Assembly (NCBI RefSeq): GCF_000003815.2
Contig: NC_049982.1
Span: 6,081,216-6,141,215, forward strand
Source: Branchiostoma floridae
Taxonomy: Eukaryota > Chordata > Leptocardii > Amphioxiformes > Branchiostomatidae
Reading direction: 5' to 3'
DNA: 60,000 nucleotides
The position numbers and the translations under genes are program-made. This document shows, piece by piece, positions 12,001 through 27,000 of this stretch (position 1 is its first letter; the number at the start of each line of letters is the position of its first letter). The notes below the pieces were generated by a model, which was given only the letters and a program-made list of their open reading frames with translations, was not told the DNA's origin and searched no databases.

Positions 12001-15000
12001 CTGTGTTGGTGTCCTCCTGTAATGCAAATATTCACATGTGAACCTTCTGCAATAATCTTTAATAGGACATTGCACATTCAGCAGTTTAGAGAGGCTCATG
12101 TTTACTCAAGAGAAATAACACAGTCATACAAATGTACTTATAATGAAACTAGAGTTCCACGAACACATACCTTTGCCAAATAAACCAGGTTTGTTATGTA
12201 GAATGATGTCTGCAGACAAATGCGTTACTCATTTCATTTTCTTTATAATTATATGCTTGGAGTTGGTTTATAAAATTTCGGCATTCATTATGCAAATTAG
12301 ATCCCAAGTTACAATTAATTGATATCAAATTGTATCAAGCATTACTTAAGCTATCAGCATACCAAAAATCATGATGATCCTTTGATCCATTCTCTTTCAA
12401 AGTCTTTAAATACACCGTCAACACGTTCATATTTTCTCATTAATTATGCAAATGAGATCATCATTTGCATGATAAATATGTATTGACATTTCTCTCTTTC
12501 TCAGCTACATATGTGACAAGTTTTAAAGTCCTATCATGGAATGTAGTGAATTTATAAAATATCCTCATTAATTATGCAAATTAGCTGTTGATTTGCATAA
12601 TTGGTATCTCATTATGTAGGTCTTCACTTACGCTACCTACATACCAAAAAACATGATGATCCGTCAACATGTTCATATTTTCTCATTAATTATGCAAATG
12701 AGGTCATCATTTGCATAATTGATATCTATCGACTTTTTTCTCCTTCCCAGCTACATATGTGACAAGTTTGAAAGTCCTATCATGGAATGCAGTGGACTTA
12801 TGAATTTTCCTCATTAATTATGCAAATTAGCTGTTGATTTGCATAATTAGTATACCATTATGTAAGTCATCACTCATTCTATCTACATACCAAAAATCAT
12901 GACGATCCGTCAACACGTTGTAGAGTTATTCTCGTCCAAAGTTTGAAAGGAAACCGGCGCCTGCAGTTCCAAAAAAGCCGCTAGGGGGCCCAAACTCACA
13001 GCACTTACTCTCTGTCTCGAGGACTATCTACCACTCAAAAATCATGACCACAGCACGTCCAGAACACGAGATATAAAAAATTGAGTTTCCGCTGCAGTAC
13101 CTTAGCAAGCCGCTAGGGGGCCCATTATCGAACTTGACCTTCGTTTTCCCGACCCCTACCCACCTACCAAATATCATCGGGATCCATCCAAGGCTTCTCG
13201 AGTTATGCTGTTAACACACAGACACACACACAGACACACACACAGACTCACAAGCCCAAAACATAACCTTAGCCATTCTGGCAAAGGTAAAAAGTCTGAA
13301 ATGAGTAGCATGCCAAAAAGATAAGCTCAAAACATAGTTCTACATTGATTTGTACATACATGGAATATTCCTTGTCTGGTCAATGACTGAAAGTGCTTGA
13401 GAAAAAAATTCCATTTTGAAGTCTTCAAAAATCCAAATCTACATGTTTGTTTTTTCAGGTAATTTCTGACCTTGTTCTGCAGGAAGCTGCCCCTTGTGTC
13501 CAGCCCGGCTGACCGGACATGAGTGACCACCCTGTCTGTGGCTGCCCTGTTCCTGATCCTCTCCTGCTCCTCCTCTATATCCCTGTCATCCCTCAGCTCT
13601 GTGTAGTCATACTCCAGGGGGAACCCAACTGTTGCCTCCCAGTGGCTATGCCTGGGGAAAAAATGAGATGAAGATTCACATTCTTTGTTATATATCAAGA
13701 ACAATGTATACATTGGCATACATGTATGGCCATTAGTTTGTGATTTCTTTGCCAAAGCTTTGAACAATTATAACTATTTAGATTTTAGATCAGACATTTA
13801 TTTGGTTTCTGAGCAAGAGTTTAGGGCTATTTATAGGATCTCAAGAGGACATGTATTCCTTATAGATTGTCTTGAAATTTTGTTACTACATGTACATGCA
13901 CTGTTTATATATGCAGTCTGTCAAGAACTGTGAGGTCAAATAAACTAAATATTTTGAAATCTAAAATTTTATTCAAATTAAATGAAAAGAACTTGTAAAG
14001 CAAACTTAAGTCTTCCCCTACCTGTCTATCCCCTCCACTGAGTCCTCCCCACCCACAGGTTCTCTGTAGGCAACCGTCCTGCCGTCTGGTAACGTCACTC
14101 CCTGGGCCTTGTCAAAACACACTTGTAACACAGACACTGGGGAGAACACAGGGAAACATCATGATAACAACATTCCTGTAATATTATGTTCATGCATTTC
14201 TCACTATGTGTGGTAAGGATTCTATGAATTACTAAATTTATCACAGTACTTTTCTTATCATGTGAAGAACATACATGTACTACAATGTTGTATTTGCACA
14301 TGTTCAAAGCTGTTGTGTTATGCCTAGGTGCTGTTGTACCATAAAGAATCAGATGCAGACATTTATAATGTGAAAAATTAGCTTCTAGATATAGTATTCT
14401 TTGTTTCACAGTTCAGTGCACTATACTTGTATGTTGTAATTACTGTACAGAATTATGCCTGTTCTTTTGCCACTAGTAGACCAAAGGAAGCTGCTACAAC
14501 CCTTGACATTCACTTTGTGATAGAGAAATTGTGTCTGAATACTTAAAATAAGGTTTCCTCACCACTGGGTGGCTTGAAGTCCTCCCCGAACGAGAGCCAG
14601 ACCTCCTGTTCTGACTTGAGAGTGTAGATGTTGTTGATCTCCTGACCCTCTCGGTCGTACAGCTTCTTAGCCACACTGCTGAGGGCGGGGCCAGGGTTGG
14701 ATACAGGGTTGGCTAGTCTCTGACAGGCAGTACAGGTGGCAAGGAGCTGGAGGAAACAACAAAGTTTACAGATAAAGAATTTTTTTCAGTGTGTTTACTC
14801 TTCTCCCTACTGCCTAGTATTAAATGAATAAAATTTGGCCCTAAAACAGATACCTTAGTGGATTGAATGAAACCACACAAATCTTTCTCATCAAATTCTT
14901 TTTTTTTTTTTGTCTACAAGATCTTTTCCAACGTATTCAACCTTCTCCCTGCATCCAAACCCCACAATTGATACAAACTTTAAGCTTCTCTCTGCAGCCT

Positions 15001-18000
15001 AATATTTGATACAAATTTGGATCAGACTTATTTCAAGATCTGATGATAGACCCAATATAGTGTAGCTACATGTACTTTTGCTGCAAAAAAACTTTACCTG
15101 TTCCATAAGCCTCTTGCTGTCCCCCTTTGCTGCCCTCTCTGCATCCCTCATGTTGAAATAAATCAGTGTCTCCCCCTCATCTCGGCCATTCTCAAACACC
15201 TGAAGTAGAAAGTATGCAAAAGATTAGCAAAATTGACATCTCTTGACATGAGCAATAGATCTAGAGCACTTCTTCTTGTTAGTCTGTCGGCATCAATGAC
15301 GACCAGTGACATCACGTAATAGCCTCGTCAGGATAGGTGAGTCCTGCTGTGGCTGATGAGCTCTAGAGCACTACGCACTTAAAAACAAACAAATATCTTT
15401 TTTTAAATATTTTTGTCCAAAGGTTTCGCTTGGCCAAAATTTGAATGAGGGCAGCTGAAAGGATTGCCCAAATATTAAATCACTTATCTTCGGTGCACCA
15501 TCATATCAGAGAAATTCTTTGAGTCGATAATGGGTAAATAATTACTGCCTTGGTATATAATTACCATGGACTTTGAAATAAGTATAAAAGACTAGTATAG
15601 TGGAGATCTAAGTCTCAAGATCTAAAATTGAGTTCAGATTTGAAATAGAAAATAGTATAGTATGTTTAACATGGTTCTTTATGTAAAAAAAAAATGCAAC
15701 TGTACGATCAGCCCACCTTGAGTCTGAGACCTTGTCTTCCCACCAGCCTGTCTGTGGCCTCCAGACTCTTGATATGCTTCATCTTGTACTCGTGCCCAGT
15801 GTCCCGCTCCTCGAGCACGCGGGGCTCCAGGACCCTCAGCTGATCCTTGTACTTTGTTACCGTTCCACTCAAGTCACTTATCAGCTCATCTGTCTGGGGG
15901 GAGCAGGAATTTGTTATAATTCAGTTCACAGTGTAAAATTTGAGAAGGCTTGCAGTCGCCTGCGCTGCAGCCGAACGATGATGATGATGAAGTTGTGGAA
16001 CAAACAAGTAGAAAAGATAAGCGTCTCCCAGTTACTTCAGTCCAGACAAAAAAATGTATCATCAACTGGTGAAACTGCAATTGAAGTAATCAACTAGACA
16101 TGTTTTTGTGAAGACTGTGTGTCGTAATGTGAATAAGAACTTTAAGGCATTGTTGGCAGGAAATTAATAACCAGATTCAAACAGGCTGAAAGAAGCTAAG
16201 GATTAGTGCATCTGGAGAGACATTGCATATCATGAATGCATTATGAATCTAAAAAAAAGACTTAAGAGTCTTGACTTCCAAAAATGATATTTTCAAATAT
16301 ATCAACGTTTGGAGAAGAAGGAAGGAAGGAAAATTTGTTTACTTATCATTCTGTTTCACAGTACAAGATGTACAACACTGTGTCTCTGTGACTATAGCAG
16401 GGTAAAGATTGGGATCTGACAGCATCACTTATTCTACTGCTTAGCACATTGCAACGTGGCTGATTATCATTTTATGATTGAATGTGTATTTTGCTGAATC
16501 TATTTAGAGTTTGAATGTAGTCTTAGTTTTTAATTTCTACATGTTACAATCACAATTAGAATCTAGCAATATAAGTCTATTAATCTGTTATAACAAATGT
16601 ACATACCTCATTCAGTGCATTTTTGATCTCAGTCTTGTCCATGGACAGCAGCTCCACCCTGTCCACCTCCCCGGTCCGGCCGGCCTCGGCCAGCTGCAGC
16701 TGAGACTTGTAGTCTTTAGCCGCACGCAGCTTCGGCCGCAGGTTCTGTAGTATGTCCTGGATGTAAACTGGAGTGGAAAACAATTTCCATCAGATCGCTT
16801 GAAAGATGATGTACAAGAGTGGACAGTTTGAGTTTTTTTTCATTCAAAAAGGTTCTCAGAACAACCTGGACATAACTCAGACAGTAAACAAAGATAATGA
16901 TGATGATGATAATGTTTGTCCATCAGATGTCTGCAAGGACCTTGACTTTGGACTCAGTCAACCTTGTAAACAAAGGTACAAAAGGAGGAAAAATAATGTC
17001 TATCTCCCTACTGAGCAGCTTATGCTCAAACTGATTATGACTATAGACAACACAAGCTTAAGTACAATGCACTGACCTTCTACCCCCGCAGGGCTGAAGC
17101 CCTCCCCCTTGGAGACCCAGAGTGGCCCCAGGACTGGTGTGGTGGCCGTCTGGAGAACCTTGTCTAGGGGGTCGGCTGGGGGAAAAAAGAAAGGATGAAA
17201 TTTAGGTTACTTTGACCTGTTAAGGAAATGTCTAACTTCAACAAAATGTTATATTGATGAAGGTTAGATATCCCAATGATAAGACATGCCAAAAAGCAGT
17301 TACTCACTTAGCAACTGGATATGGTTTTAGAAATGGTCAGAAGTTTCACTTTCAGACAACCATCTGGTGACTTTTGTCAGTGTCACCAACGAAAGACACC
17401 GGATGGTTGTCTAAAATGCCTTACTGTTTCCAAAATCATATACAGTTGCATGAGTAACTTACTGCTTTTTGCTGAACAAAATGTTATTTAGCAAGGTAGA
17501 TGAACTGTCTAGCCTGTTGTGAGAGAGGAAAAGTCTGCTTACCTTCGTTCAGGTCTACGATCTCCTTCCCGCTCCAGTCAAACAGAACCCGGGCAGGAGA
17601 GTTTAGACTCATGCAGCCTGTACAGGCATCCAGGAACTGGGCAGAACGACAGGGAAAATTAGGTTTACTTAGTGTATTCCAGGCTAATGTCTGTCTTCTA
17701 TTTCGGTTGCCATCTGTATCTGTATCCACATACATTAGCTGGTATAACACACCAGCTTTGTAGGCACACGACATAACAGCAGCTATAAATGACTTATTAC
17801 ATTTTGTATTTGCACCTAACATCTGACGGCAAATAGGATGCTTCTACTTTATCTAAATATAATTATCAAATTCCACTAACTAAAAGTCTCTATTTGTATG
17901 TCATAGGAATGCTACATATATGTGTTTGTGTCTACATTCATGATGTTGGTTTGTTTAATACAGCTGTGTTTATTTGTTTGCAATAGCCAACACTTGTGAG

Positions 18001-21000
18001 CTACCATAGCTGAAATATGAAAAGTACAACAAATTACAGAAATAATATTTACCTGTTGAAGTGCATCCAGGGAGGCCACCACCTCCTGACCTTTGACCCC
18101 CTGTCCATTGAGGAAGATCAGGATCCGATGTCTTCTCTTCTCCACAAGAGTTCTGTCAGTCACATAAAAAAAAGGTAAGACTTCTTTTCTCTGTCTTCAT
18201 CTCTTTGAAATGTTTGGACTAAACAAAATGAGCTTTTTTTTGTTTACATCATGATTTAGTCAAGTCTTGTGTGATTGTTGAGTATCTACTGAACAACAAA
18301 CTAACGTATTGAGTGTCTACAACAAATTAACGTATTACGCTCGAGAACATTCCATGCCAAGTAATTTTATCACAATACAGTAGGTTAAGTTCGAATTGCA
18401 CTGACTCTGTTTATTTCATATCACACCGATAGCATTTGTTTAATTTTGTACTGATGAAGGCGACTGACGGTCGTCGAAACGTTTACGGAAGAATCAAAAG
18501 AAGATTTTGTAATGAAGAAGACTTTGTTCAATCTACAACAAATGTTCTTAGCTTTGAATGAACGTGAGAAGAGCGTACTTAAGTCTCTTGGAGAGAGAAG
18601 ACTTGGTCTTGCCCCTCTTGACGTCCTGTGGAAGGAGGATCCCGTTCATGGTCCACATGGCACCGCGTTTCAGCTGCTCTTGGGCTGGGGAATAAGTTAC
18701 ATGTTACATGTCAGGTTTCATTTATGCAAGTTCTGGGTACATCAGCTTTAACATTTTTTTTAGGAAGAGAGACAAAATATACATTCAAAACAGGTTCTTT
18801 CTGATGTTATCTATCATAACTATGAGTTATCTACTGACATTCATTCAAACCTCCATCATACCTAAATATTTGGCAAAACTTTACGCCTTCTTTGAAAATA
18901 CTTCGTAAATATTTTGTTGTGACCAACATTGGACTAAATATAACACTTTTTGGGGGGATTGTAAATAAGGATATCTAAAAAGTAAACAGGTCCCCAAGAA
19001 GTACTAAATTGCACCCTCATCAATGTCTTAAATCTTTTGAATCATAATCATACATGTACATGTATAGCATAAAGACAATGGCTGCTGACAGAGCACCGAG
19101 CCTGTTGGAATAATCTAACAGCCTTGTATTTCGAAAGACATTCATTATTAGGAGCTAAAATTTTAAAGTCTAAGTATTACCAAGTTGACATATTACAAGA
19201 TGTATCCTCTTACTTTTGACAGGTTTGTACGGGTCCTTGTACGGCTCCCCCTGTGAGATGAACACCTCGGCCTCGCGGGGGATGTCCTTGGGTGTGAACG
19301 CCTCCCTCCCGTCTGCCAGGAACACACGGCGGGCGGCGGACAGCAGGCTCAACTTGATGGTACATAGCTCCAGGAGCTGGAGGTTTGCAGGTAAAAAATA
19401 CAACATGTTACAAAATATACAATGTGAAATTTCAACAACATAAACATTGTTTATAATATATTGAAAAACTGTATAATCAGGGGTGGAGCTATAAATTTGT
19501 TAGGTTTACTTCTGTTGCTCTAAAACAGGCTGTCATCACCTTAAAGTTAAACTTTGTATAATATTTTATATAATCATGATTAAGTGAAAGCTGTGCAAAA
19601 AATGAACTCAAGGGAACAATGGGCAGATGGTCACCAAATAAGACAAGATTCTCAATGACAAAAATTTTAATGTGTCAATGGGAAATTAAAGTATCCAAGG
19701 AAGAGGTAAAAAGTGGTCACAATAGACAGGTGGTCCTTAGTTATCGGTGGTCAATTGTGCATGTTTGACAGCATTTCCAGAACTACACTATGGATATCTT
19801 ATTATAAAAACATTGCTGGCAACCGATGTGGTACATAGCATCTTACCTCCTTGATAGTTGGTGCAGTGACTCTGCTGAAGACATCCCTGCCTCCATTCTT
19901 GAAGGCTGTGACTGTGATGACTTTGGGCTGCTTCTTGTACAGGGGCTTAATCTTGCCACCTGTGGAGCTTCCTGTACAGTAGCAAAACAGTGTCTTTTAT
20001 TTGCAAATGCACAATAAATCTTTAGTTTTGTTTGCACTACTACTGTATACTATTAGAAGTTAGATTGCTAATTGATAATCTTGTGTACGTTTGCTGTCAG
20101 TTTAAAGACATTCATGATAAGCAAATAAACTGCTGTCAGCTACTGACCTTCAAAAATTTAATCCAGAAGTAACAAAGTGCACCTAAGAAGCTCTCGTGTT
20201 CGGAAAAAAAAAATTCTTACTACTATAATTAACATTTTATCTGCGCATTGTTTGCCATACATGACATATATATAATTTCTGCCTCACCTGTCCTTGCAGA
20301 AGATTGTGGTGCATAGGAGGAGAATGAATTTGACCTGAAATAAAAAAGACGAAAAAAATCAACATTGTACAAATATACATGACTACTATGATCACTCTAT
20401 GGACTGGTAATCTTTGCATAACTAGCAAATACTCCATGTTTCAACCTCATATTGTATGTGTTGATTCAGTGACATGACTCAGAATATCGACATACTGCAC
20501 ATTTCTTATCAGAGACATTCGCATAGTTTTGCATAGTAAGCACATAGTGTATGTGTGTTGTTAAGTTGGCTTATCCTAATTTGAGCTTTGTGTTGGTTAT
20601 GATATTTGTTCATGTATTTATGAGTATTATTATTTGATTATGATTATTATTGTTATGATTTCGGTATGGCAGCTTTGAAAAGGTGTCTTTCGACACCTGT
20701 TCTGCCATTCCCTCCATTTGTCATTGTACATGGAGAATCCAAATAAATAAGTAAATAAATAAAAAATAAATAATGGCACTGTAGCTGTTCTCTCCTACCT
20801 GGCTCTATTCCTAGTAGCTGGAGCACTGGATGGCCTTTTTCTCTTTTCCTTCATGGTCTTCTGTTCTGCTTCAAACCCTGCAGGATCTGCTATGAACTTG
20901 GCGTCGATCCTCGACCTTTCCCGCGAGGCAGAGCGGCCTTGTACGGACGCTGACATCGGCCGCGCGGCCCCCTTTCCGGGGCCGGTCCCCTGCGCGTACC

Positions 21001-24000
21001 GGATGCCTCCATTCAGCAGCTGCTGTAGGTAGGGGGATGGGGTGTGGGTGGCTCTGAAATAAATATCAATCATATTATATTGAGATTCGTTGCATGGAAA
21101 AATTCATATTTTGTCTAAACACTGGGTTCTAGCAAGCCGACCATTTTTTTCTCAGTTGGGCAAAAAATCCTAATCCTAATTCAATCTGTCATTGAATGCT
21201 ATGCGGTACCGGGTACATCAAAATACTAGAAGAAGAAAAACTTTACTGCACAACAATTGTACAAGGTTCAATGTATAGTAATCTATATATATCATATGTG
21301 GGAGTTGAACTATTGCTGATAACTAACATTTATATAATCCAACCTAACCCAACAGTATAGACAATCTATTCAATGTTATACAATCTAATACTAGTAATAG
21401 TTTAGAACATTATGTCAATAACAGCATGCTGCTTCAATATTTTTGCAAAGAACTGTTTATGGATTGACCTACATAGGACCTGGTAATGTCTGAGGTTGGC
21501 ACACCTGTTACACAAGTAACATTTGCTGCTTCACTGAATTCAAAAGAAGAAAAGTACTTAGGCCAGTTAGGGCCATCACAAAACAGGAAGACATCTTACA
21601 ATGCCCATTAATGTTTTCCACTCAACCAAGCAAACACTCACCCCTTGCTTAATTTTACAAATTTTTCCATATCAACAAATGACAGAGGTCCTTTCTGCTT
21701 TGTCACTGCCATGATGTGCGCAAAAGAAAGTTTACCGAACAACGGCTAGTAGTAAAAGTGAGTCGTTACGATAACAGACAATTCTGGCAGGTACCGAGGA
21801 TGGAAACTGTTTATCTTGCAACGTGCGCCGTGGTCAACACGACCAGGCTGGTAAGACGATAGCGCACCTTTCACGTCCGACAATGGAGAACAGTATGCTT
21901 TACACTGCCTTTTCACGCATGGCTTGAGGTGTGAAAAAGGCAGGGAGAGCGATAGGAAGCCTTAATAGTCTGGAGTAGCCTATACAGGTGGTAGGAACTA
22001 GGGCACCAGCAATAGAGACCATAATTGTTATCCTTTGGTTTATCCCCTACCTTTATTGTGGGGAGGATCGTTTTGAAACGTGATATGAGGCATCTAATGC
22101 TAGTATATAGATTTGACTGTCTTGCATGTGTATCGCATATCAAGCTACTGCTAATTGCTGCCAACAATAACTGATCAAACCTGTTTCTCCTGTATAGTAG
22201 ACGATTCACTCCCCCATGACGACCAGAGGTTAAAAGATCATCATATATTGAATAATTCAACTTGTCATCATGATAGTATTATACAATAATGAGAATTCGC
22301 AATGTCGACCACTGTTGAAGACTTTCCCAACGAGGGAGCAAACCTGCATGCATCAAGTCTTCACATGTAGGCCAGACTTTGGCAAGCAACTGTTGTTCTG
22401 TTATTTTTGTTGCTTGCTTGCACTTTGTCTTAAGAAGTAGCAGCCACACGCCAGCGTGAAAAAGATCCTCACACCCGTGTTTACACAAAATACTGGACAA
22501 CCTTGAATACAAATTCCCAACTGCCATGGACATGAAAAGGCCAAGTTTATATTTTCCCGGGGACTTTTCCCATTTGCACCTTGTTGGGACATTTTGAGCC
22601 ACAATCTGTGTTTCATCTGAGGTTTCTCCAGTGGTTAAAATTTCTTGAAGCAATGAAAAGTGGAAAGCATTTTTTTAACGTGCTTCCAAATGACTAGAAT
22701 ATACAACAGTTTGACAATTATTCAATTGCCCAATTTGCATATTTCATGCTTTTTCAGAAAAATATCTTTCCAACTGAACTTTAACAAAATGCTCCCTGGA
22801 TGTCGGTAAAGAGATTCCATTATCATGGATGAAATTTACATGTATTAGTACTCCTGTCAATCATACATGGCTTTGCATCTTCGATAACTGAAATTCATGC
22901 TGAATCAAATCTATATTTTATTAACTAAAGACACAAGTTACCTTGTCTGATCATACACTTGCACACCACCTGCACTATAGACCTACATGTGTTGCTAGTC
23001 TGCAAGCTACGATTAAATAGTACATAATGTAGTCATCATCATGATGATGATGCAAATATAATCGTTCCTGTGGTTGAAGGTGTGTGTCCCTTGATCTCTC
23101 TGCTGCCTATAGCGTACGTGGGTGGTGTGTCCTCATTATCAGCATGTTCCCAGTCATGCTTCTGATACAGGGACCATCCATGTCATTATTGAAAAGGGTA
23201 GTCTTGTCACAGGCCTCATAATACGTCTGCTTTCCTTCCAATCGTTTTGTAAAATGATATTATTCTAAAACATTTGTCATTGAAGGACTTAGGAGAAGGC
23301 AGTGCTTTTCCCCCAATCCTCATGGAAGGCCTAGATAATTCAGATTCATTGAAGATCATGATAAATATTCACAACTAATGCTTTTTTTCTTATCATATCA
23401 AACAAAATATTTGAAAATTTCAAATGAGATAATATTTCAGTTGGATACAGAACAACGTATCCCATTTGCAAATCTCAAAACTCATTATGAAAATCATAGC
23501 AGAAAGATATCTAGAAATCCCCCTCCCAACTATGGTATTACTGTACCATCCCTAAGCCCCCTATCACACAATTTGGAGTACAGGACCAATGATGATTCAC
23601 AGGTACCCGTCAATTTAACGCCTAATGAAATATTCATACCGAGAGAAAACGCACTGAGAGTCCTATCTCACGGAAATGAATTCACAATCACTGAACGTCA
23701 TACATTTTATTCTTGTCTCCTTCCATAATCTTACCTGATATTATCACGGTATTTTAAAGTTGATATCTGAAGGAGCGCATCGCAAAATATCATCCAAAAA
23801 TATAGACTATTCCAAATCAGTTTTAATTCACAAATGATGAAACTATACAAGAAAAAGAAGTGATTGATATCACTAAGTCTCCCCCTTAACACGAAATGGT
23901 ACGGTCCTAGTTTGAAATGTCCCTGTGAGTTTGACGCCCCCGACGACGAATGATAGACCGGTGTCATAAAGAGGTCATTTCCTCGCACTCTCTTTTGCAT

Positions 24001-27000
24001 TTCATTGGAGTTTCCCCAGGCATCATGCATAACCCGTAACCTGTCATCTCACACGAAAAGCAGCTCCGCATCAAAAACACACTTCTCCTGAATTCCAAAC
24101 TACGCCCGCAGTTATCTCTGAGGTGCACCCTCCTCTCCACATAATATATTCCCCGGCTTAAGTGGAAACACATGATTCACCATAACACGGTGCAGCAGTG
24201 TAACTTGGTGCTCAGTGTGGGCAGGCTGTGTCCTGTGGGCAATGCTGTCATCTCTCTGCCGTCCCCGTCGACAGCGTGTCAGTTCCCCCGTCACCTGGGA
24301 CCAGCCCCAACCCATCCGTACAGAGGAAATTAATTACCACGCATGCTAATCACGCCACATTCCTCTCCAATCTGAAAACCCCCTTCTGTGGTTTGTCGTG
24401 AGGAGGGGATTGTACCGGTGCTATACACGGAGAGTCTGAGCAGCCATGGAGCCCCCCAAGTCCCCGCACCCGCGCCCGAAGTCCCCGCTTCCGAAGGCCG
24501 TCAGCGAGATGCTGTCCGAGAGTAAGGAGAAGATCAGCAGCATGTTCCACCACTCCCAGGATCCTCCAGCCAAAATGGCTACAGAGGTAAACCCCTCTCT
24601 GTCTCTCTCTCCTTAAAATGTCCTTCAAATGTTCTCCTCTCTCTTCCACAAGTCTGGTGTAACAACAGCAGACAGTTCAGCACCAAGATTAGGGCATCCC
24701 TCAGCGGTTTCCCTTCCTGTATCTCTCGGCTCTGATTTGATTACTAAACTATCAGTTGACGTGAGCCCACTGCGAGGGGCCATCTTTTTATTAGGGGTCA
24801 CGCTGCCATGGTACCACTGCCGTATTGATTTATCTTTACCCTTCCTGCCTTGACGAAATGTTGAAAATGGGAAATAAACGGGTAGAAAAACGTTGTTCAA
24901 GGCATACCTCATTTACATTGCACGCATACACAGTTGATACGTGTGGAAAATAATTTTTTCGGATTGATAAACTGCCATTGAGATGAATGAATGAGAATCC
25001 TTCCGTGACCTTTACACCAGCTGACATTCCATTCCCAGGGGAATGACAATGAAACACACATTCATCTACATCCCCATACAAGTACACTGAACAGGCCTGT
25101 CATTTTATGCACAATGCTATCATCTGTATTTTATGAGAGAAAAGGCTAGAAATGTTGGGTAATGTTAACCTTCTTGTTAATTAACTAAGTATATCAACAT
25201 GGCCAAACTGTATGTAATTAGATTTGTACCACAAGATTTTTAGACAACTGTTTTAATGAAGATATATTAATAATTATATATCAAACAGCTCTTTCAGTAT
25301 CTTTCTAGACATTTTGATGTATCTACATCTTTAGAGTAATACTCAGTATTAGTTATAGTATGTGTTTTTATTCACATTCAGAGGTATTACTTAAGACTAT
25401 TGAGCGAAATTTGGAAATTAGACAATTAAATGATCTACATGTACAGACTATCATTGAGAGATATGTAACCTGTATCAGAATGTTGGCAATTTTCACAATT
25501 GTACTGAACTGAACTTTTGTAAAATATATTGGCACATTACAGCTAGGACATTTTGTATGACGTATATGAGATGTGTGGCCGTGGAACAGTATATCTAGCT
25601 TATCACAAGCGTGCAGGCATCGACTTATTCCAACAGGAGTCATCGCCAATATTCCGTACTTCACCTTCCCAATGGAATGACTCAAACTTGAAACGTTATA
25701 TGGAGGATTGGAGTACATAAAATGTCAGACAATTTACCATTAGGACAAAAATTGGTTACTTGCTACTATGATGTGTATGAATAATGACTAACATTACCTT
25801 TTGTCATATCAAACTACTGTGATATTGTCAAGGAATTTTTGTAATTTGTACAAATGGGAATCATTTGCCAGTCTTATGATTTTACGAATTTTGGTAGCTT
25901 TTTCCATTTCCTGTCCATATATTGAGTAAGAAATTCAATATGAATTGGTAGATTATATTTTAAAGTTTTGATCAATGTCAAATTGGTAATTGTGTTCTTT
26001 CACTGTTAGCCTATAATGTGTCATTCTAGCAGTTCCCATTTCATGACAGCATCAAGCTCACAGTTACGATCACACATCATTGATAGTAAAAGACTGAAAA
26101 AGGAATTTTCTGCCTTCAATTCTGCATTCCCAGTTGATAATAAAATTAATAATGTTGACATGTGACAATTCTGCTTTCCTTTTGCAGTGCAATTTGGTAA
26201 AAATGAAGCTTCCATGATTATTCTCAATGTTTTCCATATATTCACACATAATGGCACTGACATCACTGCCACTTTTATAACATTCAGTGAATCAATTTAC
26301 CCCATTACATGTCAATGATTGAATTGTACACTGCCATGATGGGTAATAGTATTCAAGGGACTATAAGTAGCTTTCTTATTCATACAGTGTGGGCTAGATT
26401 AGGCTTGTAGTGTTGTTAATAGTTGTTGCCATACATTGTATCTTATTCAATTGTTGAGCAATGAAATTCATTCATTTATTCATAACAATCAACATTTTCT
26501 GAAATGTTTCAGATAGTTTTTCTGTATTTGCAAAATTCATATAGAATGAATAAAGGAAGGAAGGATCTTTATTGCTCAACATTTATACAGTGCGTGACAA
26601 AAACCATCAATGCAATAATACTATGTCTAATGTTAGTCAATTCTCAAGTATATTACTACATGTATTACCGTAATGTGGTTATCAGATCATGGCATGCTTT
26701 ACAAGAAAGGCTTGGAATTAATTTTGGGGAACAGGTACACTGGTGTAACTAAACTAAAATTTGAATGCATAGAATATCAGCAAAACATAATTACAAACCT
26801 TACTGTCTAGTACCTCTATTTAGAGCTTCGCTAAGTTGGATCTGAAATTCTGTTACTGATTTGAACAAGTGATAGTTACCACAAAGGTTTTAGTATTCTT
26901 CATGACATTTAGATTTCAAGCAAATTCTGTATACTAGTGAACAATTACCTTTATGTACATTCATATGTAACCCATATATATAGATGATTAATTATGCTGT

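Noticed and set aside
22279-22653. 124-codon minus-strand frame as a gene
   Set aside because: No start context, splice partner or recognised family; internal repetition suggests a repeat-derived frame.
23378-23728. 116-codon plus-strand frame as a gene
   Set aside because: AT-rich composition, no motif, no splice sites; likely chance.
24446-24586. Alternative first exon of AP2A
   Set aside because: It ends in phase 0, whereas AP2A exon 2 needs a phase 1 donor.
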